A DNA stretch of 64,000 nucleotides from Osedax fenrisi (Eukaryota; Annelida; Polychaeta; Sabellida; Siboglinidae), in assembly GCA_964019155.1 (NCBI GenBank), contig OZ025242.1, positions 21,676,092 to 21,740,091 on the forward strand, read 5' to 3'. Every line of letters starts with the position of its first letter. Within the stretch, counting starts at the first letter, position 1. The notes beneath the pieces are model-generated. The model had not been told where the DNA came from. It was given only the letters and a program-made list of their open reading frames with translations, and searched no databases. This document shows, in pieces, positions 13,121-23,639 of this stretch. A program made the translations under genes and the position numbers.

Positions 13121-14631
13121 GAAGCAGCTCTCGGACTCAGATGCAATGCTTGTAACAGGAGTAACCACTTCGAATCCTTCTGTAGGAGCAGACATTACTA
13201 TAAGAACTACAAGAAATAGGATTCCACTAAATTACATCAAACTTACATGTAGCAGACCAGGACATAAGATACAAGGTTTTTACTAAATTATGTTAAACTA
13301 TTCATACCCTTTAAAAATAGAACATATATATTATTTAAAGTTGACAAAGGGTCTTAAAGTAATGTACTATCCTTTAAGGTATACAATAACATTATAAAGC
13401 CTACTTAACTAACCCCTATCCATACATACTCTTAGCATATGACAATAAACCTATTGCGACCTACGGCATAACAATAATATGTTATAATTATAATGGCATA
13501 TTATACGATATAAACTTCACTATAGTCGAATCCCCACAACCCCCTATAAAATGACTAATAGACACATCTGCAGAAGGCTAAGCCTCATAAAAATATTATG
13601 CACAATAGACATAATCCCACCTATATCAAAACCACCCGGCAAAAATAATACCAGAATATTCCCCATAACACTTCAAATAAGCCTCGACAAATAAGTACGA
13701 CCCTTGTTACATGCGAATAAATGTGTCGAAATCAACTTTAAAGTATATATAGAACTATAGCGTATGATGTCCAAAGGAATCATCATATCGGTAAATAAGC
13801 CTACAGCATAGGTATCCAGCATAACATATTCACCAAAGAAGTAAGGCGACATCATGATATTATATGTAATATGGTATTCCAACCAATGCGAAAGATTCCA
13901 GACACATCCAATAAGCAATTGGAAACTACCACCAAACATCAGAAGCATACCATATATGTCCTCCACTAATAGGACATCACCCACATTTCATCCAGTCCTC
14001 ACTACCTAGCATCAAATGAATTCATAGCAAGACACGTTCAGACCATAAAGAACATTATAAAAAATACATACATCAATAAGATAACTAAAGCACTACTATC
14101 TTAGAGAAATAACCCTCAAAATGTGATGACCCCACCCCTCTACACCTACTCTTACATCAATCCAAACATTAGAACGCACGAAACTACAAACACATCAAAC
14201 ATACATAAATTAACTAGATGACATTACTCGCAAGAAAACCGCATACATCGTACAGAACGTTCAAATCTGTAAAATTCGAGACTCCTTCAAATTCACATGA
14301 TCCACAGCTACCATTGTCAAGAAACGAACCAGAATCATATGTCATGTGTACCCATACGGGAAACATCCTATGACGTACAAGACATAAAATACGATCAACA
14401 CCTACAACTAACCCCAAGAAAATTACACCACCATAGAGAATACCCCCACTCATACCCAAACACTACATTTATCTAATTACCCAACACCACCATCTGATAA
14501 TAATACCATCTTCTCACACACAGCTATTATAGAACCAACATCAGCTTAGGAAACTATACGCCGAAGCTCCAGGAACAGGCACACTCCCTACCGATTTGTC
14601 CTGTAATATATCTTCTTCTTAGAAGAGGTGA
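13121..14631 (+). pseudogene. Decayed Ty3/Gypsy gag-pol (SURL/Mag-like)
   Basis: Ordered remnants survive on the plus strand. A CCHC zinc knuckle is intact at 13142-13183 (C-X2-C-X4-H-X4-C). A second knuckle near 13245-13285 has lost cysteines. An aspartic-protease core, LIDTSAEG, ends at 13578. RT N-terminal pieces at about 13696-13900 read RMMSKGIIISVNKPTA and VSSITYSPKK, each interrupted by stops. A pol C-terminal scrap, ETIRRSSRNRHTPYRF, lies near 14550-14600. A purine-rich AGAAGAGGTGA (14621-14631) abuts the LTR as a polypurine tract. RNase H and integrase cannot be followed, so large internal deletions are likely. Confidence 0.7.
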
Positions 14632-14845
14632 TGTTATGTTATTATCACTATTACTTTGTGTATTATTATTATTATCTCGCATTATACTAACACACGCCGA
14701 GTGCTAGGAATATGCCCATACATCAATCGATGCCGTCTCACATGATTAAGCAATGCTAGATGCCTATCTATAAGAGCCTTGATAAATGTACAAAGTTAAT
14801 AAATAATGTATTTAACGCATTGATTCTTTTTCTAATAACTTAACA
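14632..14845 (+). mobile_element. 3' LTR of the decayed Gypsy element
   Basis: Begins TGTTA and ends TAACA, a perfect 5-bp terminal inverted repeat. It directly follows a polypurine tract. Inside are TATAAG at 14769-14774 and AATAAA at 14798-14803, in the order expected for an LTR promoter and polyadenylation signal. The 214-bp length is reasonable for a SURL/Mag-type LTR. No second copy was found upstream. Confidence 0.7.
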
Positions 14846-15605
14846 ACTTGTATATACAAATATACTTTAATATAAATACATTTCAGATTAATGATTCATA
14901 TACAAATATACTAAATTTGATTTTGATAATTATGTTAATGTTTGAATCAAATAATAATATTTATGTAATGTATTATTCTAATATAATTACACTAACAAAT
15001 ATAAATAAATGTAATACAATTAAATATATTTATGATTATTTGATACAAATACACAAAATCTGTTTTTGATATAAATTAAATTATTAATGTTGATCAAATA
15101 CAAAGATTTATATAAGTTTTCAAGAATAATTAATTGATTATTTTTTAAATGAATATAACATAATTGATACAATTGATATATTTAGTATTTTAATTTGAAA
15201 TAAAATTGACATGTAAGAATCCATAATTAATTTATTATTCTTTTATACAAGAAAGTATTAATGACTAATATATATATATTTAACTATATATTTTTATAAA
15301 TATTTAAATATAATATCATACATATTAGTGTTGTAAATGATGTCGGGTAGTTTAGGGTAATTGACTACCTGGAAGGTTTCAGGTATCAAAATATGATTTC
15401 GGTTCAAATACGATATAAATACTAATAACTTATCATTATCGAAAATATAAAAAATGCTTATTTAAAATTAGAGTAAAAGTATTTTATACAATATAAAATA
15501 AAATCTAACAATATAATTGGTTATCAATTAATTAGACAATAATTTTGTTATCAATGAGATAATATATAATACATAATGTTACGGGTCAACTACGGCAGCA
15601 ATGCA
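14846..15605. other. AT-rich stretch, no gene seen
   Basis: AT-rich non-coding sequence. A phrase containing GATGTCGGGTAGTTTAGGG near 15340 may be a remnant of the GTCGGG-type dispersed repeat. Confidence 0.5.
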
Positions 15606-15870
15606 TAATCATGAATAGCTATAAATTATAGCCTATAATTAATACAAAATAGATAGGTAAACAATAAAAAACATAATAAAGCCGGGTTGGGTTCGGCAGA
15701 AATTCAGAATCAGCAAGAGCTATAATTAATAAAAAATAGATAAGTAAACAATACAAAACATAATAAAGCTGGGTCGTGTACGGCAGAAATGCAGAATCAG
15801 GAATCGCTATAATTAATAAAAAATAGATAGATAAACAATAAAAAACAGCAAAGATAGCTCGGGTATGGCT
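15606..15870. repeat. Tandem array of a GGGT-cored repeat, about 85-110 bp per unit
   Basis: Three tandem units each contain GCTATAATTAATA, AATAGATAG and AAACAATA-AAAACA, followed by a G-rich core (GCCGGGTTGGG, GCTGGGTCGTG, GCTCGGGTATGG) and CGGCAGAAAT. They are related to the units at 10.3-10.56 kb and to the heads at 22.1 and 51.8 kb. The minus strand stays open for about 90 codons only because the unit repeats in frame. Confidence 0.75.
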
Positions 15871-16259
15871 ATTATATCTATAAAGTCCATTCCACACCTA
15901 AACTATATGGAAATCCCTCGTATAATTATATACATTTTTACATGTATTAATTAAAATGTTAACATTATATTGAATTTATTAGGGAGAGTTAAAGTGAGGT
16001 ATATAAATAGAAGTAAAACGTAAATACCTACGAATATTCGCATGCATTTTGAAAATAATTATGTTTTTATAGAAACGTTTGATATTCGCAAGTGAGGTTA
16101 TTTCGTGCGTATATTTTCATGTGTGGCATCACTTTAAAATATAATTCTAGATGATTCTAATACTCGCCACTTTGGATTGAGGTATATATATATATACCAG
16201 ATTAAACATTTTGTATATCTATATACATATCCCATTATATTTATATTGAATTAATACCA
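15871..16259. other. Intergenic, no gene seen
   Basis: Mixed AT-rich sequence with no recognisable protein, RNA or repeat structure. The last nine bases (TTAATACCA) are the left target-site duplication of the adjacent TIR element. Confidence 0.45.
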
Positions 16260-16711
16260 ACGATTTTCCGAAGGAAAGATATAACACTTACGCGAAATCG
16301 TGTTTTTCGAATTTGTATACAAAATACCCCAGTGCCACCTAGAGCGGGTTACTTTTAGGAATTATGTGTTGTTTATAATGTAAATTCGTATTTAACTATA
16401 CACTTTTAAAATGTTAAATAATATGCTTTAAATTAATATTTATATGATGAAAACTAAGTGTTCATTACTAATATATAACAAACAAATATGATATGTATGT
16501 TTTAAATGCTATAAGTATATATTTAATAAGTAAAAGCTAATTTATATTGCATGTAATTTAATAGAGCAATGAAAACATTGTTGCATGCAAATAGAGCCGA
16601 ACCTAAATCTATTTCAGTGATTTCGATACTACTGCTAGCAGCGTCAGGGGATATTACTAAATTACGTTGCATGCATAGGGAGTGTTATATCTTTGCTTCG
16701 CAAAATCTTTG
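16260..16711. mobile_element. Compact TIR element (MITE) of 452 bp
   Basis: The left end ACGATTTTCCGAAGGAAAG plus ATATAACACT and the right end AGTGTTATATC plus TTTGCTTCGCAAAATC form an imperfect terminal inverted repeat of about 28 bp. The flanks are TTAATACCA (16251-16259) and TTAATACTA (16712-16720), a 9-bp target-site duplication with one mismatch. There is no transposase frame. It is the short relative of 7303-8199. A 9-bp duplication would suggest Mutator-like and 8 bp hAT-like; the data do not decide. Confidence 0.7.
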
Positions 16712-18039
16712 TTAATACTAAATAAATAGGCTTACATAATTATATAAGTGTGTATATAATAATAATATATATTTATTGAATACAATACAAAAAGCGGATA
16801 TAAATATGATTATTAATCTATGTGTTAACAATATCGAATATATACTATTAAAACATATAAATTATTGAATGAATCATGATTGCATAAGTATTATAAATTA
16901 ATTAAAACATGCATAATTCCTATCTACACCATGTATTATTTTTACTATTTTTTTTGTGCATAACTTTTTTTTAAATAAAAATAAAAAAAAACTAAAATAC
17001 GACTTCTATTATAGAATTTAATAATATTTCTAATGATATCAAATTTATTATAATAGCATCAATATAAAAAATCGTATTCTTATAGGTTTATTCCTATGGT
17101 TTTATTTAGATCGTACAAATACATTATAGTTGGGTTATTCGTAGACTATAAATGTATAGTGTTTACATTTTATACTAGTTTGGTTTATAAATATTAAAAA
17201 TTATAGTAATATTACTAATATTAGATATTATATAGGAAGGTTAAAATGAATTAATAATGTAATATAATGAAAAATAAATAACTTATTGAAAAACAAATAT
17301 TTCGAAAATGTTACTATAGTATCTCACTTACGATTTTATATTCAATAATATATAACATACATTTATATATTTATTTAATATATATATACATAGATAATTT
17401 ATTAAAATATAATACATATTATATTTAATAATATATAAATTATTTATTATTATTCAAATTTTGAAATAATCTGAAACAATAATATTGAAATTTAAATAGT
17501 TACTACTATTTCCTAAATTTTTATGAGTCATACAAATCTTTGATTATAAATAGAAATTGATGTATATTTTTACAAAATAATAATAATATTTAATTCAAAA
17601 TGTATATTTTTAATTAATAACATCTTTTATATTTTTATTCAATATATTTATTCTAAAGTACATTTAATATATTAATTCATAAATTGCCATTTGACATATA
17701 CGCATTAAGTTGCTGTATTTCGGTAAAAACAGTGTGTCAACAGATTCCGTTTTTTTGTGTAACCAAGTATATACACGCAGAAATCTAAAAATGTAATTAT
17801 TTATAGTCTATTATCTATAAAACCAAATGATAATTAAATATATTCATTATAATATAACGATTATTAAAATATTATTTAATTAGATACCAATTATTTCTCT
17901 AACATATAGTAATTCATAAATTAAAGTAGGTGGTTGACACAAAATTGTCGGCCTAATCTTCGTGTCAGCGTATTCCGTATTTATATGCCCGTTTTGTCTT
18001 CTCATTCCGTATATTATATATCTATATATATATATATAT
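16712..18039. other. AT-rich stretch with one inverted dispersed repeat; no gene seen
   Basis: About 16850-17100 is the reverse complement of the 4.4-5.1 kb repeat (AAAACATGCATAATTCCTAT). The rest is AT-rich. Two phrases near 17740 and 17960 share GTGTCA-CAG/CGTATTCCGT, suggesting an old duplication. No coding signal was found. Confidence 0.5.
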
Positions 18040-18365
18040 ATGACAAATGATTAATTCCATATGACTGTGAAATTATTGAATCCATTACATTATAAAAAGC
18101 ACTACTATAATTTATTTATGAAATGTCGTTATGTTAACGATATTTTAATAATATATATATATGGAAATAATATATAGCGCTAATGATAGCGTTAATGATA
18201 GTTGTTGTATATACTCGCACACTAATGCAAGATTTAAGAGTAAGATTTGACATATTTATAATTTAGTGCACGTAGATATTATCATAACATTATTGATATC
18301 ATATAAATGTTACCACTTTAGGCTGATGGTAGTCCCATTTTATTTAAGTGTTGTCATATAAATTA

Positions 18366-18404
<39 letters not shown>

Positions 18405-18756
18405 CATTATGATTACAAATAAATAATACATTGTAGATAATATAAATCACATATATGTGAATAAACTTGTGCTGTAAATTAACTCAATTTTTGAAGTATT
18501 GATACTTGTTCGAACACAAATTGAAGTGTCGATAATTTTTCGAACACAATTTTTGAAGTATCGATACTTGTATATAAAGTACGCTAATTATTTTGATACA
18601 GCCATGCATTTGGGTAAAAGATACCTACCCGAGACTTTTACTCTACAAGCATAAAACGAAGCAAGATCATTACGTAATGGGCTCAAACCAAATTGAGACT
18701 CTTAATAGATATAAACGAGCACAAACGATGCTTTTATGTTTCATTTTAATTATAAT
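18040..18756 (-). repeat. Dispersed repeat R1, inverted partial copy
   Basis: The sequence is the reverse complement of R1 at 33680-34880. It includes (TA)n, the TTCGAACACAAATTGAAG sub-repeats and a GC-richer segment at 18593-18750. That segment keeps a frame reading WVKDTYPRLLLYKHKTKQ on the plus strand, and the same frame is largely kept in the other two copies. The copy stops where the Gypsy fragment begins. No transposase or terminal repeats are visible. Confidence 0.7.
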
Positions 18757-20119
18757 GCTCATAGAGTACACAAGCTTGTAGAGACTTTGGGATGACTAGT
18801 TATCTCTGGAAACTTCCCTCTCTCTCTTTACGTCTATATAGCACACCTGCTATTACCTCCAATCGCTCTCCCTCGCGCCATAAAGTTTTCGCCGCTTTCG
18901 TCCAACTACTCGCTATATTACTACGCTGCCGCACCGCTATCGCTACGCATGCTAGATCGCTGTCCTCGCTTTGTAAAGCTGCTATTTCACTATCATCTAA
19001 TGAGATACCGTCTTCCGGTATATCCGGTATTCTTGCTTTTAACTCTAGCGCTCTCAAGTTTACCGATAAATACGTATGCTGTCTGCTTAGTGCATCGGCG
19101 TTAGCATTCAGTTTCCCTGACCGGAAATGCATTATCAAATGGTAGTCGCTTAACTGCGCAATCCATCTCATTTCTGTCACCGCTGCATTTGTTGATTGGA
19201 AATGAACGATGGGGTTATTATCAGTGTATACATGATACTCCGATCCGGCTAGATACTGTTTGAAAGCTTGAATTACTGCCCATTTCAGAGCAAGTAACTC
19301 TAACTTTATCGAGCTATAGTTCGAATCGTTGTACTCCGCGCCGCTTAATTTACGACTCGCATATGCAACTACATAGTTAAGACCCTCGTGTTTCTGTGAA
19401 AGCACAGCTCCTAGCCCTTTTAAACTAGAGTCAGTTTCTAAAATAAACGGGATATCATAGTTAGGATATCCTAGAATCGGCGCTGTGGTGAGTTTTACTT
19501 TTAGGCTCTCGAAGGCCTCTTGACATTCTGCTGTCCAATGGAACTTCACCTCATCCTTCGTCAAGTTAGTCAACGGACTAGCTATCGATGAATACTTCGG
19601 TACGAACTTCCTATAGTATCCGGTCAAACCCAAAAATGACCTTACTTCCTTCACAGAAGTCGGTGTATCCCAGTCGATTACTGCGCGGATCTTATCGGGA
19701 TATGTCTCAATACCCTTCGCTGACACTACATGTCCCAAAAATGTCACTCTCTGTTGAAATAAAACACATTTCTTCGGTTTTATTTTCAAACCATAACTTC
19801 GCAGTTTAATAAATGTCCATCGTAATCTAGTTATCATTTGCTGGAATGAATCTGAAAACACGAGAATATCATCTAGATATAAAATTAAGGATTTTAAATT
19901 TTCTTCGCCTAAACAAGACTGCATTAGTCGTGCGAAAGTCGCTGGCGCATTTACTAGTCCCATGGGCATTCGAGTGTACTCATACAATCCATGCGACCCT
20001 GCGCTAAAAGCCGTTTTGTGACGGTCTTCTTCAACTAGAGCACATTGCAAAAACCCGTGTGCCAGATCTAACGAACTGAATAAGCGTGCGCTGCGTAAAG
20101 CTTCTAGCGCTTCATCTAC
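18757..20119 (-). pseudogene. Ty3/Gypsy pol: reverse transcriptase palm, RNase H, start of integrase
   Basis: This minus-strand frame continues the pol segment at 20120-20839 after one TGA stop. It covers RT from SLDLAHGFLQCAL through the YLDD catalytic box (codons at 19868-19879), the thumb (FLGHVVSAKGIE, FLGLTGYYRKFVP) and RNase H (FILETDSSLKGLGAVLSQ, LELLALKWAV, VYTDNNPIVH, ADALSRQ). A TAA at 18800-18802 interrupts the frame, but the reading continues as LVIPKSLQACVLYE, the region just before the integrase zinc-binding domain. It is then lost at the junction with R1. Integrase is absent. The codons are GC-richer than local DNA. Dead as it stands. Confidence 0.9.
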
Positions 20120-20839
20120 TCATGGTAATGGGAACGAATCCCTCACTGTTTTTAGGTTCAAGCCACTAAAGTCACAACATACTCTCAGAGCGCATGATTT
20201 CTTTCGAACTAATACTAATGGTGCGCTAAAAGGAGATGTACTTTTCTGGATTATACCAGAGGCTAGATGAGCTTGTAAGTACGAATTTACCTCATCCCAT
20301 TGGTTCACAGGAATCCGTCTATACGGTCTCCTTACCGGATGGGTATCAACCAAATGTATACGATGTGGGATTTTATCGCAGTACCCAACATCGTGCTCGC
20401 TTTGGCTGAATACATCCGAAAACTCGCCTAGTAGCGCTCTAAATACTTTCTCCTCGTTTTCCGATAAATCCCCTACTACCATCTTATCCCGAATATTTTC
20501 TAGGTTCCCACTCGCGTCTTCTACGGCCTCTACACATTGCACTCGCGCCTGCCAATTACCAATTTTGCATCCGCCCTTAATGTATACGTCTTCCCTACTT
20601 AAATTTACTAACTCTATCGAAACGCATCCGTCCTGCTCTACTACTACCGCGCCGCTCACACTTACCGTTGAATCTGTATCCAGACCCTGGACACATACAG
20701 TCCCTATACCGGCCTTTACAGTTCCCCTTACAATTCTCTTCGAATTTCCTTCTACTAGCACCTTTAGTTTTCCCGCTATATGTATATCCCCTTCGGTTCT
20801 GTCATATAACGCCGCTACATGTCGCCTAATAAGTAAAAA
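20120..20839 (-). pseudogene. Ty3/Gypsy pol: protease C-terminal/linker region and RT fingers
   Basis: The frame is open on the minus strand from just after a stop at 20840-20842 down to a TGA at 20120-20122. The first 110 or so residues are the region linking protease to RT (IAGKLKVLVEG, VKAGIGTVCVQG). They are followed by ALLGEFSDVFS, HRIHLVDTHPVRRPYRRIP, SGIIQKSTSPFSAPLVLV, RVCCDFSGLN and DSFPLP, the RT finger motifs. The terminating TGA sits where the family normally has Arg, consistent with CGA-to-TGA decay, and 18757-20119 continues in the same frame. No protease DTG motif is present, so the N-terminal half of protease is deleted. Confidence 0.88.
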
Positions 20840-21215
20840 CTAATAAGGCGTAGCTCTCCCTGAGTTCTAGACTAAGTTCATTAAAGCTATGTTGTGGCGC
20901 CTGTGTTATCGCATAGAAAGCACCCCACGTCGTTAATCGTCGGCTGTAACAAGCCAGTAGTAAACTTACTATTTTGTCCCAGCCCGACTTTTCCGACAGC
21001 CCTTCGGCTTTAACCTCTCGCCGCGCAACGCCATCGATATGTTCCATCAGGAACGCCGACCTCTCGGCTTGAGGGTAGTGAGTGGCATCGAGATGACTTT
21101 CAATCCTCTCGATCCATTCCTCTACCCGCTCACCATTCTCCCCTCTAAACACCGGCAAATCCCTTCGTGTACTTATGTATTGTACCCCTACCTCTACCTT
21201 ATCCTCCGTTCCCAT
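20826..21215 (-). pseudogene. Ty3/Gypsy gag, N-terminal capsid part only
   Basis: A 129-codon frame starts MGTEDKVEVG and contains LPVFRGENGERVEEWIERI, HYPQAERSAFLMEHIDGVA and LLACYSRRLTTWGAFYAI. This is the FxG-x-WIxxIE / YSRR layout of Gypsy capsid domains. It ends SLELRESYALL, then a stop, and switches frame into pol within 20 nt. The rest of capsid, the zinc knuckles and most of protease are missing, so an internal deletion of perhaps more than 1 kb fused gag to pol. No LTR is seen upstream (21216-21390). Confidence 0.85.
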
Positions 21216-21389
21216 ATCTTACGTAATATCTTAGCCAATATTTTTATTTTCGAATTAATTAAATATTTATATTTCTGAAATTAATTCCCCCATATGTATG
21301 TATATGTATGTATATGTAATGTATATGTATCGCCGTAGTGTTCCAATTTAATATATAATATAGTACGTTAATAATAATGTATATGTACG

Positions 21390-21680
21390 AATATATAATA
21401 ATAATTGTTATATAATATAATTATATAGAACAATTAATTATAAATATACTTTAAATATATATTCTAATATATATAAATTTATAATTATAATTGTTATATA
21501 ATATATAATTATATAGAACAATTAATTATAAATATACTTTAAATATATATTCTAATATATATAAATTTATAATTATAATTGTTACATAATATATAATTAT
21601 ATAGAACAATTAATTATAAATATACTTCTATATTCTACTTCTATATTCTAATATATATAAATTTATAATTATACAGTAAT
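21390..21680. repeat. 88-bp tandem repeat, about three copies
   Basis: The phrase GAACAATTAATTATAAATA starts at 21428, 21516 and 21604, giving a regular 88-bp period. The last copy is shortened and contains CTTCTATATTCTA twice. AT-rich, non-coding. Confidence 0.85.
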
Positions 21681-21877
21681 TAATAATAATAATAATACGG
21701 TTGGAGTCGGTAAAGTTCCAGAAGCAGCTCATCAGTCGTAGTGGCCGTCGTCGTCGTGGTCGCAGTGTGAAGATCGGGATACGTGGTGGGGGAATACGTG
21801 GTGGGGGACTACGTGGTGGGGGACTACGTGGTGGAGGAATACGTTGTGGGGGATACATGATGATTCTCGTTATATAA
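21681..21877 (+). other. Arg/Gly repeat frame over a 15-bp minisatellite (possible orphan exon)
   Basis: A GC-rich island. Tandem 15-bp units of TACGTGGTGGGGGA type occupy about 21778-21855. The plus strand is open from after a TAA at about 21678-21680 to the stop at 21875-21877, without an ATG before the repeat. It reads a basic run (SRSGRRRRGRSVK) and then five [IL]RGGG pentapeptides. TTCCAG at 21715-21720 could be a splice acceptor. The opposite strand reads PPPRS repeats, which is simply the complement. No other exon can be linked, so this may be only a minisatellite. Confidence 0.35.
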
Positions 21878-21889
21878 ACATTCATCAAC

Positions 21890-22041
21890 CCTGACTAATA
21901 TCCTCGCGCTTATATTATATAATATATATGTTATGTAACATTCATGCTCACAATCATACTGCTTTAATATCACACCGCGCCGCCAATCTAATATAATACT
22001 CTAACTCATTTGAACACACACTCACACAAAGTACACTACAT

Positions 22042-22115
<74 letters not shown>

Positions 22116-22440
22116 CTATTCGAACCCGACGCGGCGTTGCTCGGTATTTTGATTAATAGCATATATATTATTTATTAATTATAGCTATTCCTCATTCTGT
22201 ATTGAATAAAATACAGTGAAAAAGTTAAATTATTATACACGATATGGGTGTGGCTAATATATTTGTGTAGGGTTATTAATTATTTATATTGTTTTTATAT
22301 ATTAGTGTAATAATATCGATTATATTATTATCATAAATAAGTATAATATATATAATCATGTTTTTGTTAAAATTTGACAAAAAAGTATTACGTAATAAAT
22401 AAGAGTAATTAATTAATTATTCAAAAAAAAAATGTACTTT
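21890..22440. repeat. (TA)n and dispersed repeat R2, partial copy
   Basis: A long (TA)n run lies at about 22054-22106. From about 22118 comes R2, with the head CCCGACGCGGCGTTGCTCGG, then TTAATTATAGCTATTC, AATACAGTGAAAAAGTTAA and GATATGGGTGTGGCTAATAT. R2 recurs at 26640, 27530 and 51760 on the same strand and inverted at about 40300-40920 and 59150-59760. No coding frame. Confidence 0.75.
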
Positions 22441-22699
22441 ATATTATAGACATTTTGATTATCTAAATATTGTATATAGAACTTGTTATCCTATTTATCA
22501 CTATTTAAGTTTTAATTAAAACGACCACTACTCCATTCTCGGCCAATATTTCGTTTCGGCCCACACCGATTTTACTGATTTAATATGTTTACCATTAAAG
22601 AAATTATTTTAGAAAATATTCATTTATTAGCTTAATTTTTTTAAATACATATATTTTATTTCCATATATATTATATCCCTTAATTAGAATTAAAAAACA

Positions 22700-23470
22700 A
22701 AATTCATTTTAATATTAACAAACTATACGATAGTTGAATATAAATAAATTGTCACTTAATATTAGTAAAACAAATGTATAATTATTTAATATAAAAAACA
22801 AAAATAATAATATTTACCTTGATTTGAATATTAATAACATTAAGGTTAACAAAATCTGTGAAATAAAATTCTTAGGTGTCATTTGTAAATTGCATTGGAA
22901 ATCGCAACTTAATTATGTTTCAAGTAAACTTACTAGAATAATTGCAATTTTACACAAAGTTAAAAATAAATTCAATATGAAATCTATAATTGTATTATAT
23001 AATACTTTATTTTTATCACATCTTAATTATTATTCTAATATTTTAAGTAAAATATTTTAGTTAATACCTTCAGATCACATTTAAAAATTATTTTCATTTT
23101 ACAAAAAAAGATCAAGAAAATGTATTAGTAATAATCATTCTATAGATTCTATACATATATAAGAACTGAATGAAAAGCGATTTGTTTATTAAATTCAGAT
23201 CCATGACGGTAGAACAGATTACCACAACAATAAGAAACATAGGAATTGGAAATAGAAATCGCAAATCCTGAAAGTTTATACAACCTTATGGACTTTCATT
23301 TGCAATCAGTATAAAGTATTTGAGGTGGATTTGTATGGCTATTTTTTATTATATAATATTAATATTATTATAATATTAATTTTAATATTAATATTAATTT
23401 TATATCTGATTTTTCCCCATATAATCACATTGATTGAACTACTTAATAAACTCTATTATTTCGTGCATCC
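22700..23470 (+). pseudogene. LINE reverse-transcriptase C-terminus and 3' end
   Basis: The plus strand reads ICEIKFLGVICKLHWKSQLN, YVSSKLTRIIAILHKVKNK, SIIVLYNTLFLSHLNYYSNI and then FYKKRSRKCISNNHS with stops. This is the tail of a Jockey/CR1-like RT (IKFLGV, the YNTLFLSHLNY block and the QKKAIR-like block). The 3' UTR runs to about 23465 with TATATCTGATTTTT and AATCACATTGA, the same 3' end as the LINE copies at 38.6, 44.2, 57.5 and 63.0 kb. Only the 3' portion remains. Confidence 0.75.
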
Positions 23471-23544
23471 AGGCTAATTCCTAAACTATGACAATAATAA
23501 TACTTATTATATATATATATATATTGTTATTTGTTAATTTTATT

Positions 23545-23635
23545 TGATGAAGTCAATTTATCCCATCCAGGAACTTAGATGAAGTTTCCACTTATAACCA
23601 TATGGCTCTGATGTCCTTTCGTAGCCGAATATATA
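23545..23635 (-). mobile_element. SINE 3'-end fragment
   Basis: Reverse complement of the conserved SINE tail TAAGTTCCTGGATGGGAT / AAAGGACTTCACCAAATAA. The matching fragments sit in the same context at 43968-44055 (A) and 62805-62895 (B), so this insertion predates the duplications. It lacks the tRNA-like head. Confidence 0.65.
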
Positions 23636-23639
23636 TATA

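Noticed and set aside
14214..14459. 81-codon minus-strand frame within the decayed Gypsy region
   Set aside because: The opposite strand carries the ordered gag-pol remnants; this frame has no family resemblance and is a shadow.
15619..15897. 92-codon minus-strand frame with internal repeats
   Set aside because: The repetition follows the 85-110-bp DNA tandem units; related units elsewhere do not keep the frame.
21628..21888. Minus-strand Pro/Arg (PPPRS) repeat frame
   Set aside because: It is the complement of the 15-bp G-rich minisatellite; no sign that this strand is coded, so only the plus reading is kept as a weak candidate.
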